A stretch of 64,000 nucleotides of DNA, from assembly GCA_023663135.1 (NCBI GenBank), contig JAMPIE010000003.1:62001-126000 (forward strand), written 5' to 3'. Under the pieces are notes generated by a model. That model was not told the DNA's origin. It searched no databases and saw only the letters and a list, made by a program, of their open reading frames with translations. This stretch comes from Alloprevotella sp. (lineage in GTDB: Bacteria > Bacteroidota > Bacteroidia > Bacteroidales > Muribaculaceae). Positions 16,740 through 25,316 of the stretch are shown piece by piece. The position numbers and the translations under genes are program-made. Positions within the stretch are counted from its first letter, which is position 1; each line of letters begins with the position of its first letter.

Positions 16740-18615
16740 TCCTCTTCCGTCCCAACCAGAAGAGGTGCATCAAGCATTGCTTGCAGTCAAAGTCGAGCCT
16801 GAAGCTGTTTCCGGCATCGTCATATATAGTGAGTGGCCCTTGCCATTGGCGCCCGGCCTCGGTGGAGAGGCATCGGCCGAGCTCGCGACGGATGCAATAG
16901 CGCGTGGTCATCACTTGCTCCCCCTCCATGCCGCGGCCTGAAGGATGGAGCGTCTCGGCGGCTTCATCGGCCGTCGGAGCGAGGCGACGAGCTAAGTGGT
17001 TGGCGATATTAGCTCCCGTGATGATGGGATTGGCATCGCGAGTGCCCGGGGCAGGGAAACGATAGGTGGCGGCAGCTGCGTGGGCTAAGGTTGAGATGAG
17101 GCTGCGGCGCAGCGATGTGAGAGCCGAGGCAGGGATGAAGAGCTCTGGGTCTATATTATCGGTGAAGCTGTTGAGAGATAGGCCGGTATCGCCCAATTTT
17201 TCAAAGGGGCGTCGTCGCTGGCCGGCTTGAATGGAGGCCGCTTTGTCGGCAAATATGTCGGATGTAGCCACCGCGACACATAATTTACGCATCGGGTCAA
17301 CAGCCTCGGCGGCTACTCGTCCGGAGGGAGTGAGGCGCAGGGTGATGTCGATAGGGATGGAGCGCACGGCGGCATCGGGGCGCGAGAGAAGACGCTGACG
17401 GGCTGCATCGAGAGTGCGACGAAGGGTTGCGCCCTTCTGAGGAGCCTTAACTCCGGGGGGAAGAAAAATCATGTTTCTCTCCACGCGGTTGACCCTGAAG
17501 CCGTTTATGGCACCATCGGACGATGTGTAGCTCAGGCCGTCGCCGGCGGCGACAGTCACTCCCTCATTTAGCCTCACCTTTATTCCCCCCTTGGGGATGA
17601 CGGCAGTGACCGATCCTACCTCACTGCCGGCAGCAGCCGGAGAGTCGAGGGAGGCCATCTTGAGTGGGAGACCTTTGGGGGGAACTCCCGTGGTGAAATA
17701 TTGAGTGAAGCCTCGGTTGAAAGCCTTAGTAGGGTCGGGGGTGAATGATAGCGCCACATTGCCAATGGAGGCTCGGCAATAACGTCCCTCCGAACACTCC
17801 ACCAAGCGATTGAGCAGGCGAGAGTAATAGCCTACAGTCTCAAGCACATAAGCCTCATCCTTAAGGCGACCTTCAATCTTGAAAGAAGTGACGCCGGCGT
17901 GGGCCATCTCGGCCAGGCGCGACGAGCGGTTGAGGTCGCGTAGCGAGAGTAGATGCGCCGGCCCGGCGAGGATGGAGCCGCGGCTGTCGCGAAGGGTGTA
18001 GGCGTGGCGGCACATCTGTGAGCATTCGCCGCGATTGGCCGAGCGAGAGGTGGCGGCAAAGCTGGCGCGACAGTCGCCGGAGAAGCATACACATAAAGCT
18101 CCATGGACAAAAGCCTCAATCTCCACGTGAGGAAGGGCTTGATGGATGGCCTCAGTCTCTCGGAGGGAGAGCTCTCGAGCAACCACGATGCGAGTCATGC
18201 CTAACGAAGCCATCTCGCGGGCGCGCTCTATGCCCCTAATGTCGGTCTGTGTGGAGGCATGGAGGGCGATAGGCGGGAGGCGCAATTCAGTGATGCCAAT
18301 ATCTTGGATTATAAGGGCATCGGCGCCGGCATGATATAGATTCCATATCATCTGATTGACCGCCTCAAGCTCATCGTCATAGACCAAAGTGTTGAGCGCA
18401 ACATATACCCTTGCCCTGAGCGCATGGGCAGCCCGTGCCACCGAGCGGATGTCGTCGATAGAGCATGCCGCGGCTGCCCTGGCCCCATGGCTTGGAGCAC
18501 CAATATATATAGCATCTGCCCCGGCATAAAGAGCCGCCAAGGCAGTGGCCTTGTTGCGAGCCGGCGCGAGGAGTTCAAGCTCAATGGGGAGGGAGGGGTT
18601 TGACGGGGTGTTCAT
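16705..18615 (-). CDS. U32 family peptidase / RNA hydroxylase-like protein
   Basis: A 636-residue U32 protein. ELELLAPARNKATALAALYA and GADAIYIGAPSHGAR open the TIM-barrel; VHGALCVCFSGDCRAS and NRGECSQMCR provide the four cysteines of the U32 iron-sulfur site (about 178-206). The C-terminal part, with a DUF3656-like region and a final FDCKQCLM, makes it resemble E. coli RlhA (23S rRNA C2501 hydroxylation) more than TrhP or UbiU/V, all prephenate-dependent or Fe-S enzymes of this family. The exact RNA target is not deducible here. Start ATG 18615; a -7 box lies 123 bases upstream. Its 3' end overlaps the convergent metalloprotease gene by 35 bases. Confidence 0.85.
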   Translation of the reverse strand: MNTPSNPSLPIELELLAPARNKATALAALYAGADAIYIGAPSHGARAAAACSIDDIRSVARAAHALRARVYVALNTLVYDDELEAVNQMIWNLYHAGADALIIQDIGITELRLPPIALHASTQTDIRGIERAREMASLGMTRIVVARELSLRETEAIHQALPHVEIEAFVHGALCVCFSGDCRASFAATSRSANRGECSQMCRHAYTLRDSRGSILAGPAHLLSLRDLNRSSRLAEMAHAGVTSFKIEGRLKDEAYVLETVGYYSRLLNRLVECSEGRYCRASIGNVALSFTPDPTKAFNRGFTQYFTTGVPPKGLPLKMASLDSPAAAGSEVGSVTAVIPKGGIKVRLNEGVTVAAGDGLSYTSSDGAINGFRVNRVERNMIFLPPGVKAPQKGATLRRTLDAARQRLLSRPDAAVRSIPIDITLRLTPSGRVAAEAVDPMRKLCVAVATSDIFADKAASIQAGQRRRPFEKLGDTGLSLNSFTDNIDPELFIPASALTSLRRSLISTLAHAAAATYRFPAPGTRDANPIITGANIANHLARRLAPTADEAAETLHPSGRGMEGEQVMTTRYCIRRELGRCLSTEAGRQWQGPLTIYDDAGNSFRLDFDCKQCLMHLFWLGRKRTTCAAPAKQKP

Positions 18616-18737
18616 ATGGCTGAAATTACCAAGGGTGCGTAGCCTGGGCCGTTTATGCCGCAGAGCATAATAGCCAAGAGATTATTATACGGAATGGAAG
18701 GGTTGATAAGAGATTTCGTAATGGCGAGATGAGAGTG

Positions 18738-18745
18738 CAAAGGTA
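18738..18745 (-). promoter_or_regulatory. -7 box upstream of the U32 peptidase gene
   Basis: TACCTTTG on the minus strand (18745 to 18738) matches TAnnTTTG. It lies 122 bases before the ATG, so the transcript would have a long leader. No -33 box at standard spacing was found. Confidence 0.45.
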
Positions 18746-18800
18746 GGTAAAAATTTTGAGCGGAAGGGACAATGAATGATTTAACTACGTTTTACACGAG

Positions 18801-18819
18801 TGGGCAATAATGTTGCCCA
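18801..18819. promoter_or_regulatory. 19-bp palindrome, operator candidate
   Basis: TGGGCAATAATGTTGCCCA has perfect 7-base arms around TAATG. It ends 10 bases before the -7 box at 18830, overlapping the expected -33 zone, a position typical of an operator. A related palindrome with the same half-sites lies at 39016-39034. Confidence 0.5.
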
Positions 18820-18829
18820 TCTATATATC

Positions 18830-18837
18830 TACTTTTG
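18830..18837 (+). promoter_or_regulatory. -7 box of the 76-residue orphan gene
   Basis: TACTTTTG at 18830-18837 matches TAnnTTTG, 33 bases before the ATG at 18871. A TTG at 18813-18815 is closer than the usual -33 spacing and lies inside the palindrome, so activation or repression at that site is plausible. Confidence 0.55.
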
Positions 18838-18870
18838 CGTCATAAAATAACACTCAAACCTCAAGATAAT

Positions 18871-19101
18871 ATGAATATCTCAAGCATCAATCCCGGCGAT
18901 ATCATCTTTGCCACTATCAGCAGTCTTGGACGCGTAGTGGCCAATCTGCGACTGAGCGGAGTGACCTGCATTGATGATATCATACGCCATTTTCGTGCCG
19001 GCGGAGCCAACATTCCGGCTGCGGGACTGGTGACGGTGAGCGTCCGCAATTACTCTGCCGGCTGGAGTTCGCGGCAAAACGTGATCTTACGCCGCGCCTG
19101 A
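18871..19101 (+). CDS. Small protein of unknown function (76 residues)
   Basis: I do not recognise this protein. From ATG 18871 it reads MNISSINPGDIIFATISSLG and ends WSSRQNVILRRA; it has no signal peptide, membrane helix or cysteine pair, apart from a single Cys. The composition (INPGDI, GLVTVSVRNYSAGWS) suggests a small beta-rich fold. A matching -7 box and a palindrome directly upstream, and sensible codon use, support it being a real gene. It converges on the TPR gene with only 8 bases between the stops. Confidence 0.6.
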   Translation: MNISSINPGDIIFATISSLGRVVANLRLSGVTCIDDIIRHFRAGGANIPAAGLVTVSVRNYSAGWSSRQNVILRRA

Positions 19102-19109
19102 CCCTACCG

Positions 19110-19376
19110 CTATGGGTTAAACATGTCGGGGTTGAAGAATGCCGCAATGTCTCGTGCATGTTCGAGTGCCTTCGCCGCGGGTCCGGAGGGGTCGAGAGCA
19201 ACGGCGCCGGCATAGTCGGTCATAGCTTCGGCCCTGCGCCCAAGTCGCCAAAGAGCCTTCCCCCGGAGGAAAAGCAATTGGGCAGAGGAGGGATTGGCCT
19301 CGAGAAGCCGCGAGGCGGCCTCGACAGCTTCTTCTATCCTATCGGAGTTTATGAGGGCGCTTACAGTGTCGGTCAT
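19110..19376 (-). CDS. Small tetratricopeptide-repeat protein
   Basis: An 88-residue protein starting at ATG 19376 (MTDTVSALINSDRIEEAVE). It contains two TPR-like helical pairs: EAASRLLEANPSSAQLLFLR and GRRAEAMTDYAGAVALDP, with the usual A8/G/P-type TPR positions. No signal peptide or other domain. It may be a protein-interaction adaptor; no partner is evident. A -7 box (TAACTTTG) lies 32 bases upstream. A TTG seven codons upstream is possible but less likely. Confidence 0.75.
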   Translation of the reverse strand: MTDTVSALINSDRIEEAVEAASRLLEANPSSAQLLFLRGKALWRLGRRAEAMTDYAGAVALDPSGPAAKALEHARDIAAFFNPDMFNP

Positions 19377-19407
19377 AGGATAAACATAAGGGGTCAATTG
19401 AGCGTTG

Positions 19408-19415
19408 CAAAGTTA
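19408..19415 (-). promoter_or_regulatory. -7 box upstream of the TPR gene
   Basis: TAACTTTG on the minus strand (19415 to 19408) matches TAnnTTTG, about 31 bases before the ATG at 19376. No convincing -33 element. The same 60-base gap must also drive the divergent phosphatase gene. Confidence 0.45.
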
Positions 19416-19436
19416 CACACAATCCACGATAACGCT

Positions 19437-20702
19437 ATGATGAAGCACGCATTTTTGTATATTATAATCACCCTGAGTCTGTTAACGGCCCGGGCTTCAA
19501 ACCCGGAGAGGATTTCTTGGGACGACCTTTCAGGCACGGCCACCCCCTATCCTTCGGATCTCTCCCCAGCTGAGACGCCCGATAGCCTTACACCGGTGAT
19601 GGTCAACCATGTCGGGCGGCATGGGGCACGCTTTCCGGCCTCGCAGTCGGCTATCGTGGCCGTGGCACAGATGCTTGTGGAGGCATATGACCGCGAGAGC
19701 CTCACTCCGGCGGGAATGTCGCTGCTCTCCCTCATGGACAGCATATGCTCCATAGCTTCGGGGCGCTGGGGCGAGCTTGACTCTCTTGGAATAATCGAGC
19801 AACGCGAAATAGCGGCCAGGATGTATATTTCTTATCCTGAGCTACTTGGTCGTCATGTTCATGTTAGAGCCATCTCCTCTCGCCTGCCTCGATGCATGAT
19901 GAGCATGTATACTTTTCTCCACCAGCTCTCGGTGCTCGACAAGGATGGGATGGCAGTAAGGTCGGAGAGCGGGACGGCACTGACCGACACCCTTCTCCGC
20001 TTCTTTGAGATAAGCTCGCCTTATCGCCGACTGTTATCCGGAGAGACGCTGACAGCTCCCATCACCGCTTATTGGAACGAGACATTGCCCGACACGATGG
20101 TATGCACCATCCTTTCCCGATTAGCCGGAGAGCCTGTGAGTGGCAGCCTGGAGGAGCGCCTGATGCTTGCCAGGGCTGTCTATTCGGTCATATCGGGCTG
20201 CAGGGCCATGGGAATAGATGCCGATCCCTCGCAGTGGCTTACCTATGAGGAGTATCAACGACTTTGGGCGGCAGAAGATTTCTCACAGTATATGAGATAC
20301 TCGGCCAACGATGTAAGCGCGCTGCCGGCCACCATGGCCTCGCCGCTGCTTAGAGACATCATAGCCACCACCGACCGTTATCTCTCGGGCGAGAGCGACG
20401 AAAATGTGATATTGCGCTTCGGGCATGCTGAGACGCTGATGCCGCTGCTGTCGCTCATGAGGCTGCGCGGCGCCTATTATGTGGCCCCGGAAAATGAGGG
20501 AGTGACAGAGCATTGGCGCAATTATGAATTGGCTCCGATGGGCGCCAACCTGCTCCTAACCCTATTCCGCTCAGCCTCGGGAGAGACCTATGTGAGGGTT
20601 GACCTCAACGAGCAACCCATCAGGCTCATAGCCGGCGACGAGCGCATCTACCTGCCATGGAGCGATGCTAGAGCCTACCTTATGGCCTGCCTTGAGCAAT
20701 GA
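19437..20702 (+). CDS. Secreted histidine phosphatase, MINPP-like
   Basis: A 421-residue protein with a signal peptide (about 1-20, AFLYIIITLSLLTARA). The clade-2 histidine-phosphatase site RHGARFP is at 61-67, and the proton-donor motif reads HAE (His330, in RFGHAETLMPLL) rather than HD. HAE is characteristic of multiple inositol polyphosphate phosphatases, including the Bacteroides enzyme, so inositol phosphate (phytate) hydrolysis in the periplasm or outside is the best guess. It would release phosphate from dietary phytate. Two adjacent ATGs (19437, 19440) could start it. The ECF sigma gene follows after 106 bases. Confidence 0.85.
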   Translation: MMKHAFLYIIITLSLLTARASNPERISWDDLSGTATPYPSDLSPAETPDSLTPVMVNHVGRHGARFPASQSAIVAVAQMLVEAYDRESLTPAGMSLLSLMDSICSIASGRWGELDSLGIIEQREIAARMYISYPELLGRHVHVRAISSRLPRCMMSMYTFLHQLSVLDKDGMAVRSESGTALTDTLLRFFEISSPYRRLLSGETLTAPITAYWNETLPDTMVCTILSRLAGEPVSGSLEERLMLARAVYSVISGCRAMGIDADPSQWLTYEEYQRLWAAEDFSQYMRYSANDVSALPATMASPLLRDIIATTDRYLSGESDENVILRFGHAETLMPLLSLMRLRGAYYVAPENEGVTEHWRNYELAPMGANLLLTLFRSASGETYVRVDLNEQPIRLIAGDERIYLPWSDARAYLMACLEQ

Positions 20703-20808
20703 GCGGAGGGGCGCTATGTTAAAGTTTATCAAATTGGTGATAACAATTGAAGGAGGATTGTTTGTAAGGTATCCTTTATCTTATTCCGAAATCCAACTCT
20801 ATCAAACT

Positions 20809-21324
20809 ATGAACACTCATCAATTTGAGCAAAAACTGCTCTCGGTGCAGACCAACCTGCTCAACTTCGCGTATACGCTTACGCTCAATCGCGACGATGC
20901 CGAGGACTTGTGTCAGGACACGGCACTGAAGGCTCTCGACAATGAGGACAAGTTTGTCGACGGCACCAATTTTAAGGCCTGGGTATTCACCATAATGCGT
21001 AATATCTTCATCAACCAGTATCGTCGCTCGACCAGAGCCGCGGTGGTGGTTGACAAGAGCGAAGACCTCTACCAGATAAATGTTCCTGTGGAGGGGGCAG
21101 AGAGTAATCCCGACGACTCTTATTCCATCCAGGAGATTTCAGAGGTGGTAAATCACTTCCCAGACGAATATCGCATCCCCATCACGATGCACCTGGCCGG
21201 CTACCATTATGCTGAGATAGGGAAAAAGCTCGGAGTACCGGTGGGCACCATCAAGAGCCGCATTTTCTATGCTCGCAAGAAGCTTCAGAATATGCTTGAA
21301 GACTTTGACTATCATCCTGACTGA
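20809..21324 (+). CDS. ECF-type RNA polymerase sigma factor
   Basis: A 171-residue sigma-70 family protein starting at ATG 20809 (MNTHQFEQKLL). Region 2 spans about 10-80 with LTLNRDDAEDLCQDTALKAL and FKAWVFTIMRNIFINQYRR; region 4 spans about 115-165 with AGYHYAEIGKKLGVPVGTIK, the DNA-binding helix-turn-helix that reads the -35/-33 box. No anti-sigma gene is adjacent: the transcript ends in a strong hairpin at 21336-21368. It may be controlled by a distant anti-sigma or by its own expression. It resembles the RpoE-like sigma factors common in Bacteroidetes, which are often unaccompanied. Confidence 0.93.
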   Translation: MNTHQFEQKLLSVQTNLLNFAYTLTLNRDDAEDLCQDTALKALDNEDKFVDGTNFKAWVFTIMRNIFINQYRRSTRAAVVVDKSEDLYQINVPVEGAESNPDDSYSIQEISEVVNHFPDEYRIPITMHLAGYHYAEIGKKLGVPVGTIKSRIFYARKKLQNMLEDFDYHPD

Positions 21325-21335
21325 GACGAAGCATA

Positions 21336-21368
21336 CGCCCCGCCGGGCCGAAAAGGCCGGGCGGGGCG
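21336..21368. terminator. Bidirectional GC-rich hairpin between convergent genes
   Basis: CGCCCCGCCGGGCC (21336-21349) pairs with GGCCGGGCGGGGCG (21355-21368) with one mismatch, around a 5-base GAAAA loop. It sits between the sigma gene (plus) and the acyl-CoA dehydrogenase gene (minus), so it can end both. No U-tract follows. Confidence 0.75.
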
Positions 21369-21401
21369 ACGTCGATTAGCTAATTAATGTAACGCAGGCT
21401 T

Positions 21402-23102
21402 TTATGCGGGCTTGTAGGCACTGATTTGCGAGGGCTCGAAGTTGGCGATATACTCGGCGTGGCGAGTGACATTGGCCTGAACCATCTTCACATATACTTC
21501 GGCGCTCTTGGCGAAAGCCTCGTTGCGGTTGGCGTCGTAGATCATCAGGTAGCCCATGATGATTTCGCCGGCCATCTCCACGAGTCGACGAGCCATGAAG
21601 TCGAGATAGGCTTGGTCTTTTGCACCGGCCACGGTGGCCACGGCCTTCTCATACTGAGCCGAGAGGGAGATGAGGATGTCGCGGAGGGGTTGGAGCGAGT
21701 CGGCCACGGGGCGTGCCTCATACTCGTGCATCATGTTGAGGTAGGTGCCGGTGGTGACGTGGCGTATTGCGGCAACGACCTGGAGCTGTGTAGTGCCCTC
21801 ATAAATTGAGGTGATGCGGGCATCGCGGTATACACGTTCGCAGGCATAGTCTTTCATGAAGCCTGAGCCGCCGTGGATCTGGATGGAGTCGTAGGAGTTT
21901 TGGTTGCAGTATTCGCTGCCGAGGCCCTTGACGAGGGGAGTGCATGCGTCGGCGAGCTTGCTGTAGTGCTTCATCTCGGCGCGCTCTTCCTTGGTGAGGG
22001 TGCGCTCGCGGGCTATGTCTTCATATATCTTGTAGATGTCGACGAAGCGAGCGGTCTCGTAGAGGAGCGAGCGGGAGGCGTCGAGGCGTGCCTTCATCAC
22101 GGCAAGAATCTCAAACACGGCGGGAAACTCAATGATAGGCTTGCCAAACTGGCGGCGATCCTTAGCATATTGAAGAGCTTCGCGATAAGCGCGCTCGCTG
22201 ATGCCTACGCTTTGAGCGGCGATGCCGAGGCGAGCACCGTTCATCAAGGCCATCACATACTTGATGAGGCCGAGTTTACGCGAGCCGCATAGCTCAGCTT
22301 TGGCGTTTTTGTAGACCAGCTCGCAGGTGGGAGAGCCCTTGATGCCGAGCTTATTCTCGATACGGCGTACGGTGACACCTCCGTCGCGCTTGTCGTAGAT
22401 AAACATAGATAGGCCACGACCATCCTTGGTGCCATCCTCAGAGCGAGCGAGGACAAGGTGGATGTCGGAGTCGCCATTGGTGATGAAGCGCTTCACGCCA
22501 TTGAGGCGCCAAGTGCCGTCGGGCTGCTCGGTGGCCTTGAGCATCACGCTCTGGAGGTCAGAGCCGGCGTCGGGCTCGGTGAGGTCCATCGACATGGTTT
22601 CGCCTTGGCAAACACGGGGAATGTATCTCTCGCGCTGCTCTTCGTCGGCAAATTCATAGATGGTCTCGGCGCAGTCTTGGAGGCCCCAGAGATTTTCAAA
22701 GGCAGCATCGGCGCGCGACACTATGTCGGCGGCCATGATATAGGGGGTGATGGGGAAGTTGAGGCCACCGTAGCGGCGGGGCATGGACATGCCCATGAGG
22801 CCTGCCTTGCGGCAGAGGTCGAGGTCGTCTTTGGTGCCATCGGCATATATCACTCGACCGTTTTCAACGCGTGGGCCCTGATGGTCAATAGACTCGGCAT
22901 TGTCGTTGATGGCAGTGCCGCATAGCTCGCCCACCACTTCGAGGACCTTGTCGTAAGAGTCCATTGCGTCGGCATAGTCCAGAGGGGCGTAGTCATATTT
23001 CTCAGCGTCGGAGTAATCGCGCTCTTTCAGTGCCACAATCTTCTCCATCAGCGGATGAGTCAGATGATGGCGGAGGTCTGGATTGTCAGTATAGAAATTC
23101 AT
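21402..23102 (-). CDS. Acyl-CoA dehydrogenase
   Basis: A 566-residue FAD-dependent acyl-CoA dehydrogenase. Signatures: DLTEPDAGSDLQSVMLKAT, WRLNGVKRFITNGD, ACERVYRDARITSIYEGTT with the YEGT glutamate that is the catalytic base in medium-chain enzymes, and QIHGGSGFMKDYA. It is longer than the usual 380 residues because of an extended N-terminus and a roughly 120-residue C-terminal helical region, as in long Bacteroidetes family members. Its ATG follows the etfA TAA directly with no gap, so it passes electrons to the ETF encoded just upstream. The acyl substrate chain length is not known. Confidence 0.92.
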   Translation of the reverse strand: MNFYTDNPDLRHHLTHPLMEKIVALKERDYSDAEKYDYAPLDYADAMDSYDKVLEVVGELCGTAINDNAESIDHQGPRVENGRVIYADGTKDDLDLCRKAGLMGMSMPRRYGGLNFPITPYIMAADIVSRADAAFENLWGLQDCAETIYEFADEEQRERYIPRVCQGETMSMDLTEPDAGSDLQSVMLKATEQPDGTWRLNGVKRFITNGDSDIHLVLARSEDGTKDGRGLSMFIYDKRDGGVTVRRIENKLGIKGSPTCELVYKNAKAELCGSRKLGLIKYVMALMNGARLGIAAQSVGISERAYREALQYAKDRRQFGKPIIEFPAVFEILAVMKARLDASRSLLYETARFVDIYKIYEDIARERTLTKEERAEMKHYSKLADACTPLVKGLGSEYCNQNSYDSIQIHGGSGFMKDYACERVYRDARITSIYEGTTQLQVVAAIRHVTTGTYLNMMHEYEARPVADSLQPLRDILISLSAQYEKAVATVAGAKDQAYLDFMARRLVEMAGEIIMGYLMIYDANRNEAFAKSAEVYVKMVQANVTRHAEYIANFEPSQISAYKPA

Positions 23103-24131
23103 TTACTTGCTGTTCTTTTTGTAATACTTGATGAGCTTGGGCACCACATCCTCGATCTCGCCGGTGATGACATAGTCGGCGATGGTGTTGATCGGGGCCT
23201 CCGGGTCGGAGTTGATTGAGATGATGATGGCGCTTTCCTGCATGCCGGCGATGTGCTGGATCTGACCGGAGATGCCGCAGGCGATATAGAGCTTTGGGCG
23301 GACGGTGACACCTGTCTGACCAATCTGGCGCTCATGCTCGCAGAAGCCGGCATCGACAGCAGCGCGCGAGGCACCCACCTCGCCGCCGAGGGTGTTGGCC
23401 AGCTCATAGAGGAGGTCAAAGTTTTCTTTGGACCCCACGCCGTAGCCGCCGGCCACGATGATGGGAGAGTTTTTGATGTTGACCTTTGACTTCTCAATAT
23501 GACGGTCAATTATCTCCACGACAAAGTCTTCGTCGCTTACGTAATCGGCGGCGTTGAGATTGACCACTTCACCCTTATGGATGGGGTCGAAGACCTCTTT
23601 TTTCATGACGCCTTCGCGGACGGTCGCCATCTGAGGACGATGGTCGGGGTTGACTATGGTGGCCACGATGTTGCCTCCAAAGGCGGGGCGAATCTGGTAG
23701 AGGAGGTCGGTGTATTCTTTGCCGGTCTTGGGATCTTTATGAGGGCCAATCTCAAGGGCGGTGCAGTCGGCGGTGAGGCCGGAGTGGAGTGATGAGCTCA
23801 CGCGGGGGCCAAGGTCGCGGCCAATGCAAGTGGCGCCCATGAGGCACACCTGAGGCTTAATCTGTTTAAAGAGGTTGATAAGGACAGCTGCGTGGGGATT
23901 GGAGGTGTAGGGGTAGAGGCGGGGGTCTTCAACCTTATAGACCACGTCGGCCCCATAGGGGAAGATCTGGTCTTCCACTCCCTGCAGCTTGTCGCCTATT
24001 ACAATAGCCTCGAGCTTAACGCCGAGGGTGGAGGCAAGCACACGTCCTTTGGTGAGGAGCTCGAGCGACACGTCGGCAATCCGGCCGTCCTCGATCTCGC
24101 AATATACTATCAGGTTGTTGTTGTCGGTCAC
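23103..24131 (-). CDS. etfA: Electron transfer flavoprotein subunit alpha
   Basis: Alpha subunit of the ETF heterodimer, which carries electrons between acyl-CoA dehydrogenase and other flavoproteins. The 342-residue protein has the N-terminal domain and the C-terminal FAD-binding domain with IIVAGGYGVGSKENF, YIACGISGQIQHIAGMQES and INSDPEAPINTIADYVI. The only fitting start is GTG 24131 (MTDNNNLIVYCE). It lies 50 bases after etfB and abuts the acyl-CoA dehydrogenase gene. Whether the ETF is bifurcating cannot be read from the sequence by eye. Confidence 0.95.
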   Translation of the reverse strand: MTDNNNLIVYCEIEDGRIADVSLELLTKGRVLASTLGVKLEAIVIGDKLQGVEDQIFPYGADVVYKVEDPRLYPYTSNPHAAVLINLFKQIKPQVCLMGATCIGRDLGPRVSSSLHSGLTADCTALEIGPHKDPKTGKEYTDLLYQIRPAFGGNIVATIVNPDHRPQMATVREGVMKKEVFDPIHKGEVVNLNAADYVSDEDFVVEIIDRHIEKSKVNIKNSPIIVAGGYGVGSKENFDLLYELANTLGGEVGASRAAVDAGFCEHERQIGQTGVTVRPKLYIACGISGQIQHIAGMQESAIIISINSDPEAPINTIADYVITGEIEDVVPKLIKYYKKNSK

Positions 24132-24181
24132 TGTAGTAGAGGATTATGATTTAATGATTGGGATAGGGGAGGGAGCCGATA

Positions 24182-25057
24182 TTATCCGATGGTGTGGTTG
24201 GTAATCAGCTCCTTGACCAGAGAGTCGAGAGCGTCGTCGTCGGAGCCGTCGATACGGAGATTTTCTTTGGCGGTAAATACGACGTTTTCGACATTTTTCA
24301 CCTTGGTGGGGGATCCGGCCAGGCCTATCTGAGCTGGGTCGGCCTCAACGAAAGCGGCACCCCATTCCTTGATGGCGAGGGCGGGGCGAGAGGCCACGAG
24401 CTTTTTGCGGCGGTCGTCGGCGACGGCGAGCTCGCTGGGGGAGGTGGCATACTTAAAGCGCTGAAGCAGCTTGGCGTTGCGTGGGCGACATTCAGCGGCA
24501 GAGCCGTTGACGGTGACAACGCAGGGGAGTGGTGCCTTGACGGTCTCTACGCCATTTTCGAGGCGCCGCTTCACGGTTACATGTCCGTCGGAGAGGTCGA
24601 TGATTTCCTCAGCATAGGTCACCTGTGGGATACCGAGCTTCTCGGCTATCTGTGGACCCACCTGGGCGGTGTCGCCATCGATGGCCTGGCGGCCGCCGAG
24701 GATAATGTCAAAGCCGCTGATTTTTTTTGCAGCCTGAGCCAGAGAATAGGAGGTGGCGAGGGTGTCGGCGCCGCCGAGGGCACGGTCGGTGAGCACAATG
24801 CCGCCGTCGGCTCCTCGATACATAGCCTCGCGAACCACTTCGGCAGCTCTTGGGAGGCCCATGGTAAGGATGGTGACAGTGGAGCCGGGATTCTTATCCT
24901 TGAGCCTAAGGGCTTGCTCAAGTGCGTTGAGGTCTTCGGGATTGAAGATGGCCGGTAGCGCGGCGCGGTTGATAGTGCCGTCCTCTTTCATTGCATCTTT
25001 GCCGACATTGCGGGTGTCGGGCACCTGCTTTGCCAGCACAACGATGTTAAGACTCAT
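24182..25057 (-). CDS. etfB: Electron transfer flavoprotein subunit beta
   Basis: Beta subunit of ETF, 291 residues, opening MSLNIVVLAKQVPDT. It shows NPEDLNALEQALRLKD, DGGIVLTDRALGGADTLATS and ILGGRQAIDGDTAQVGPQ (the AMP/FAD site found in this family), then VTYAEEIIDLSDGHVTVKRR. It is the first gene of the etfB-etfA-acyl-CoA dehydrogenase operon, with a -7 box 98 bases upstream. Confidence 0.95.
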   Translation of the reverse strand: MSLNIVVLAKQVPDTRNVGKDAMKEDGTINRAALPAIFNPEDLNALEQALRLKDKNPGSTVTILTMGLPRAAEVVREAMYRGADGGIVLTDRALGGADTLATSYSLAQAAKKISGFDIILGGRQAIDGDTAQVGPQIAEKLGIPQVTYAEEIIDLSDGHVTVKRRLENGVETVKAPLPCVVTVNGSAAECRPRNAKLLQRFKYATSPSELAVADDRRKKLVASRPALAIKEWGAAFVEADPAQIGLAGSPTKVKNVENVVFTAKENLRIDGSDDDALDSLVKELITNHTIG

Positions 25058-25154
25058 AAAATGAAATTGTATGTATTGTTACTTGTTTGCTTGAAGTAAA
25101 AGTGTTGGAGTGGATGGGGGGATTGCGGCTGAGCGCAAAGCGCCCATTCGAGCG

Positions 25155-25162
25155 CAAAGTTA
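25155..25162 (-). promoter_or_regulatory. -7 box of the etfB operon
   Basis: TAACTTTG on the minus strand (25162 to 25155) matches TAnnTTTG. The leader to the etfB ATG is about 97 bases. No -33 box at standard spacing was found. Confidence 0.5.
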
Positions 25163-25229
25163 GCTATTTTTGGTGAATAAAGAGAATGAGTTGGCTAATA
25201 ATTCGCTTCGATGAGTGACGGAATGGGCG

Positions 25230-25276
25230 AAAAACGTCGGGAGGCCCGTATCCATAGACTGGGATGCGGGCCTCCG
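25230..25276 (-). terminator. Terminator after rpsO
   Basis: GGAGGCCCGTATCC (25240-25253) pairs with GGATGCGGGCCTCC (25262-25275) with one G-U position. On the minus strand the stem is followed by CGACG and five T residues (25234 to 25230), a good intrinsic terminator 41 bases past the rpsO stop. Confidence 0.8.
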
Positions 25277-25316
25277 GTAAAGGTGTTAAAGCGTGATCGT
25301 TAAGCGAGGACGAGCC

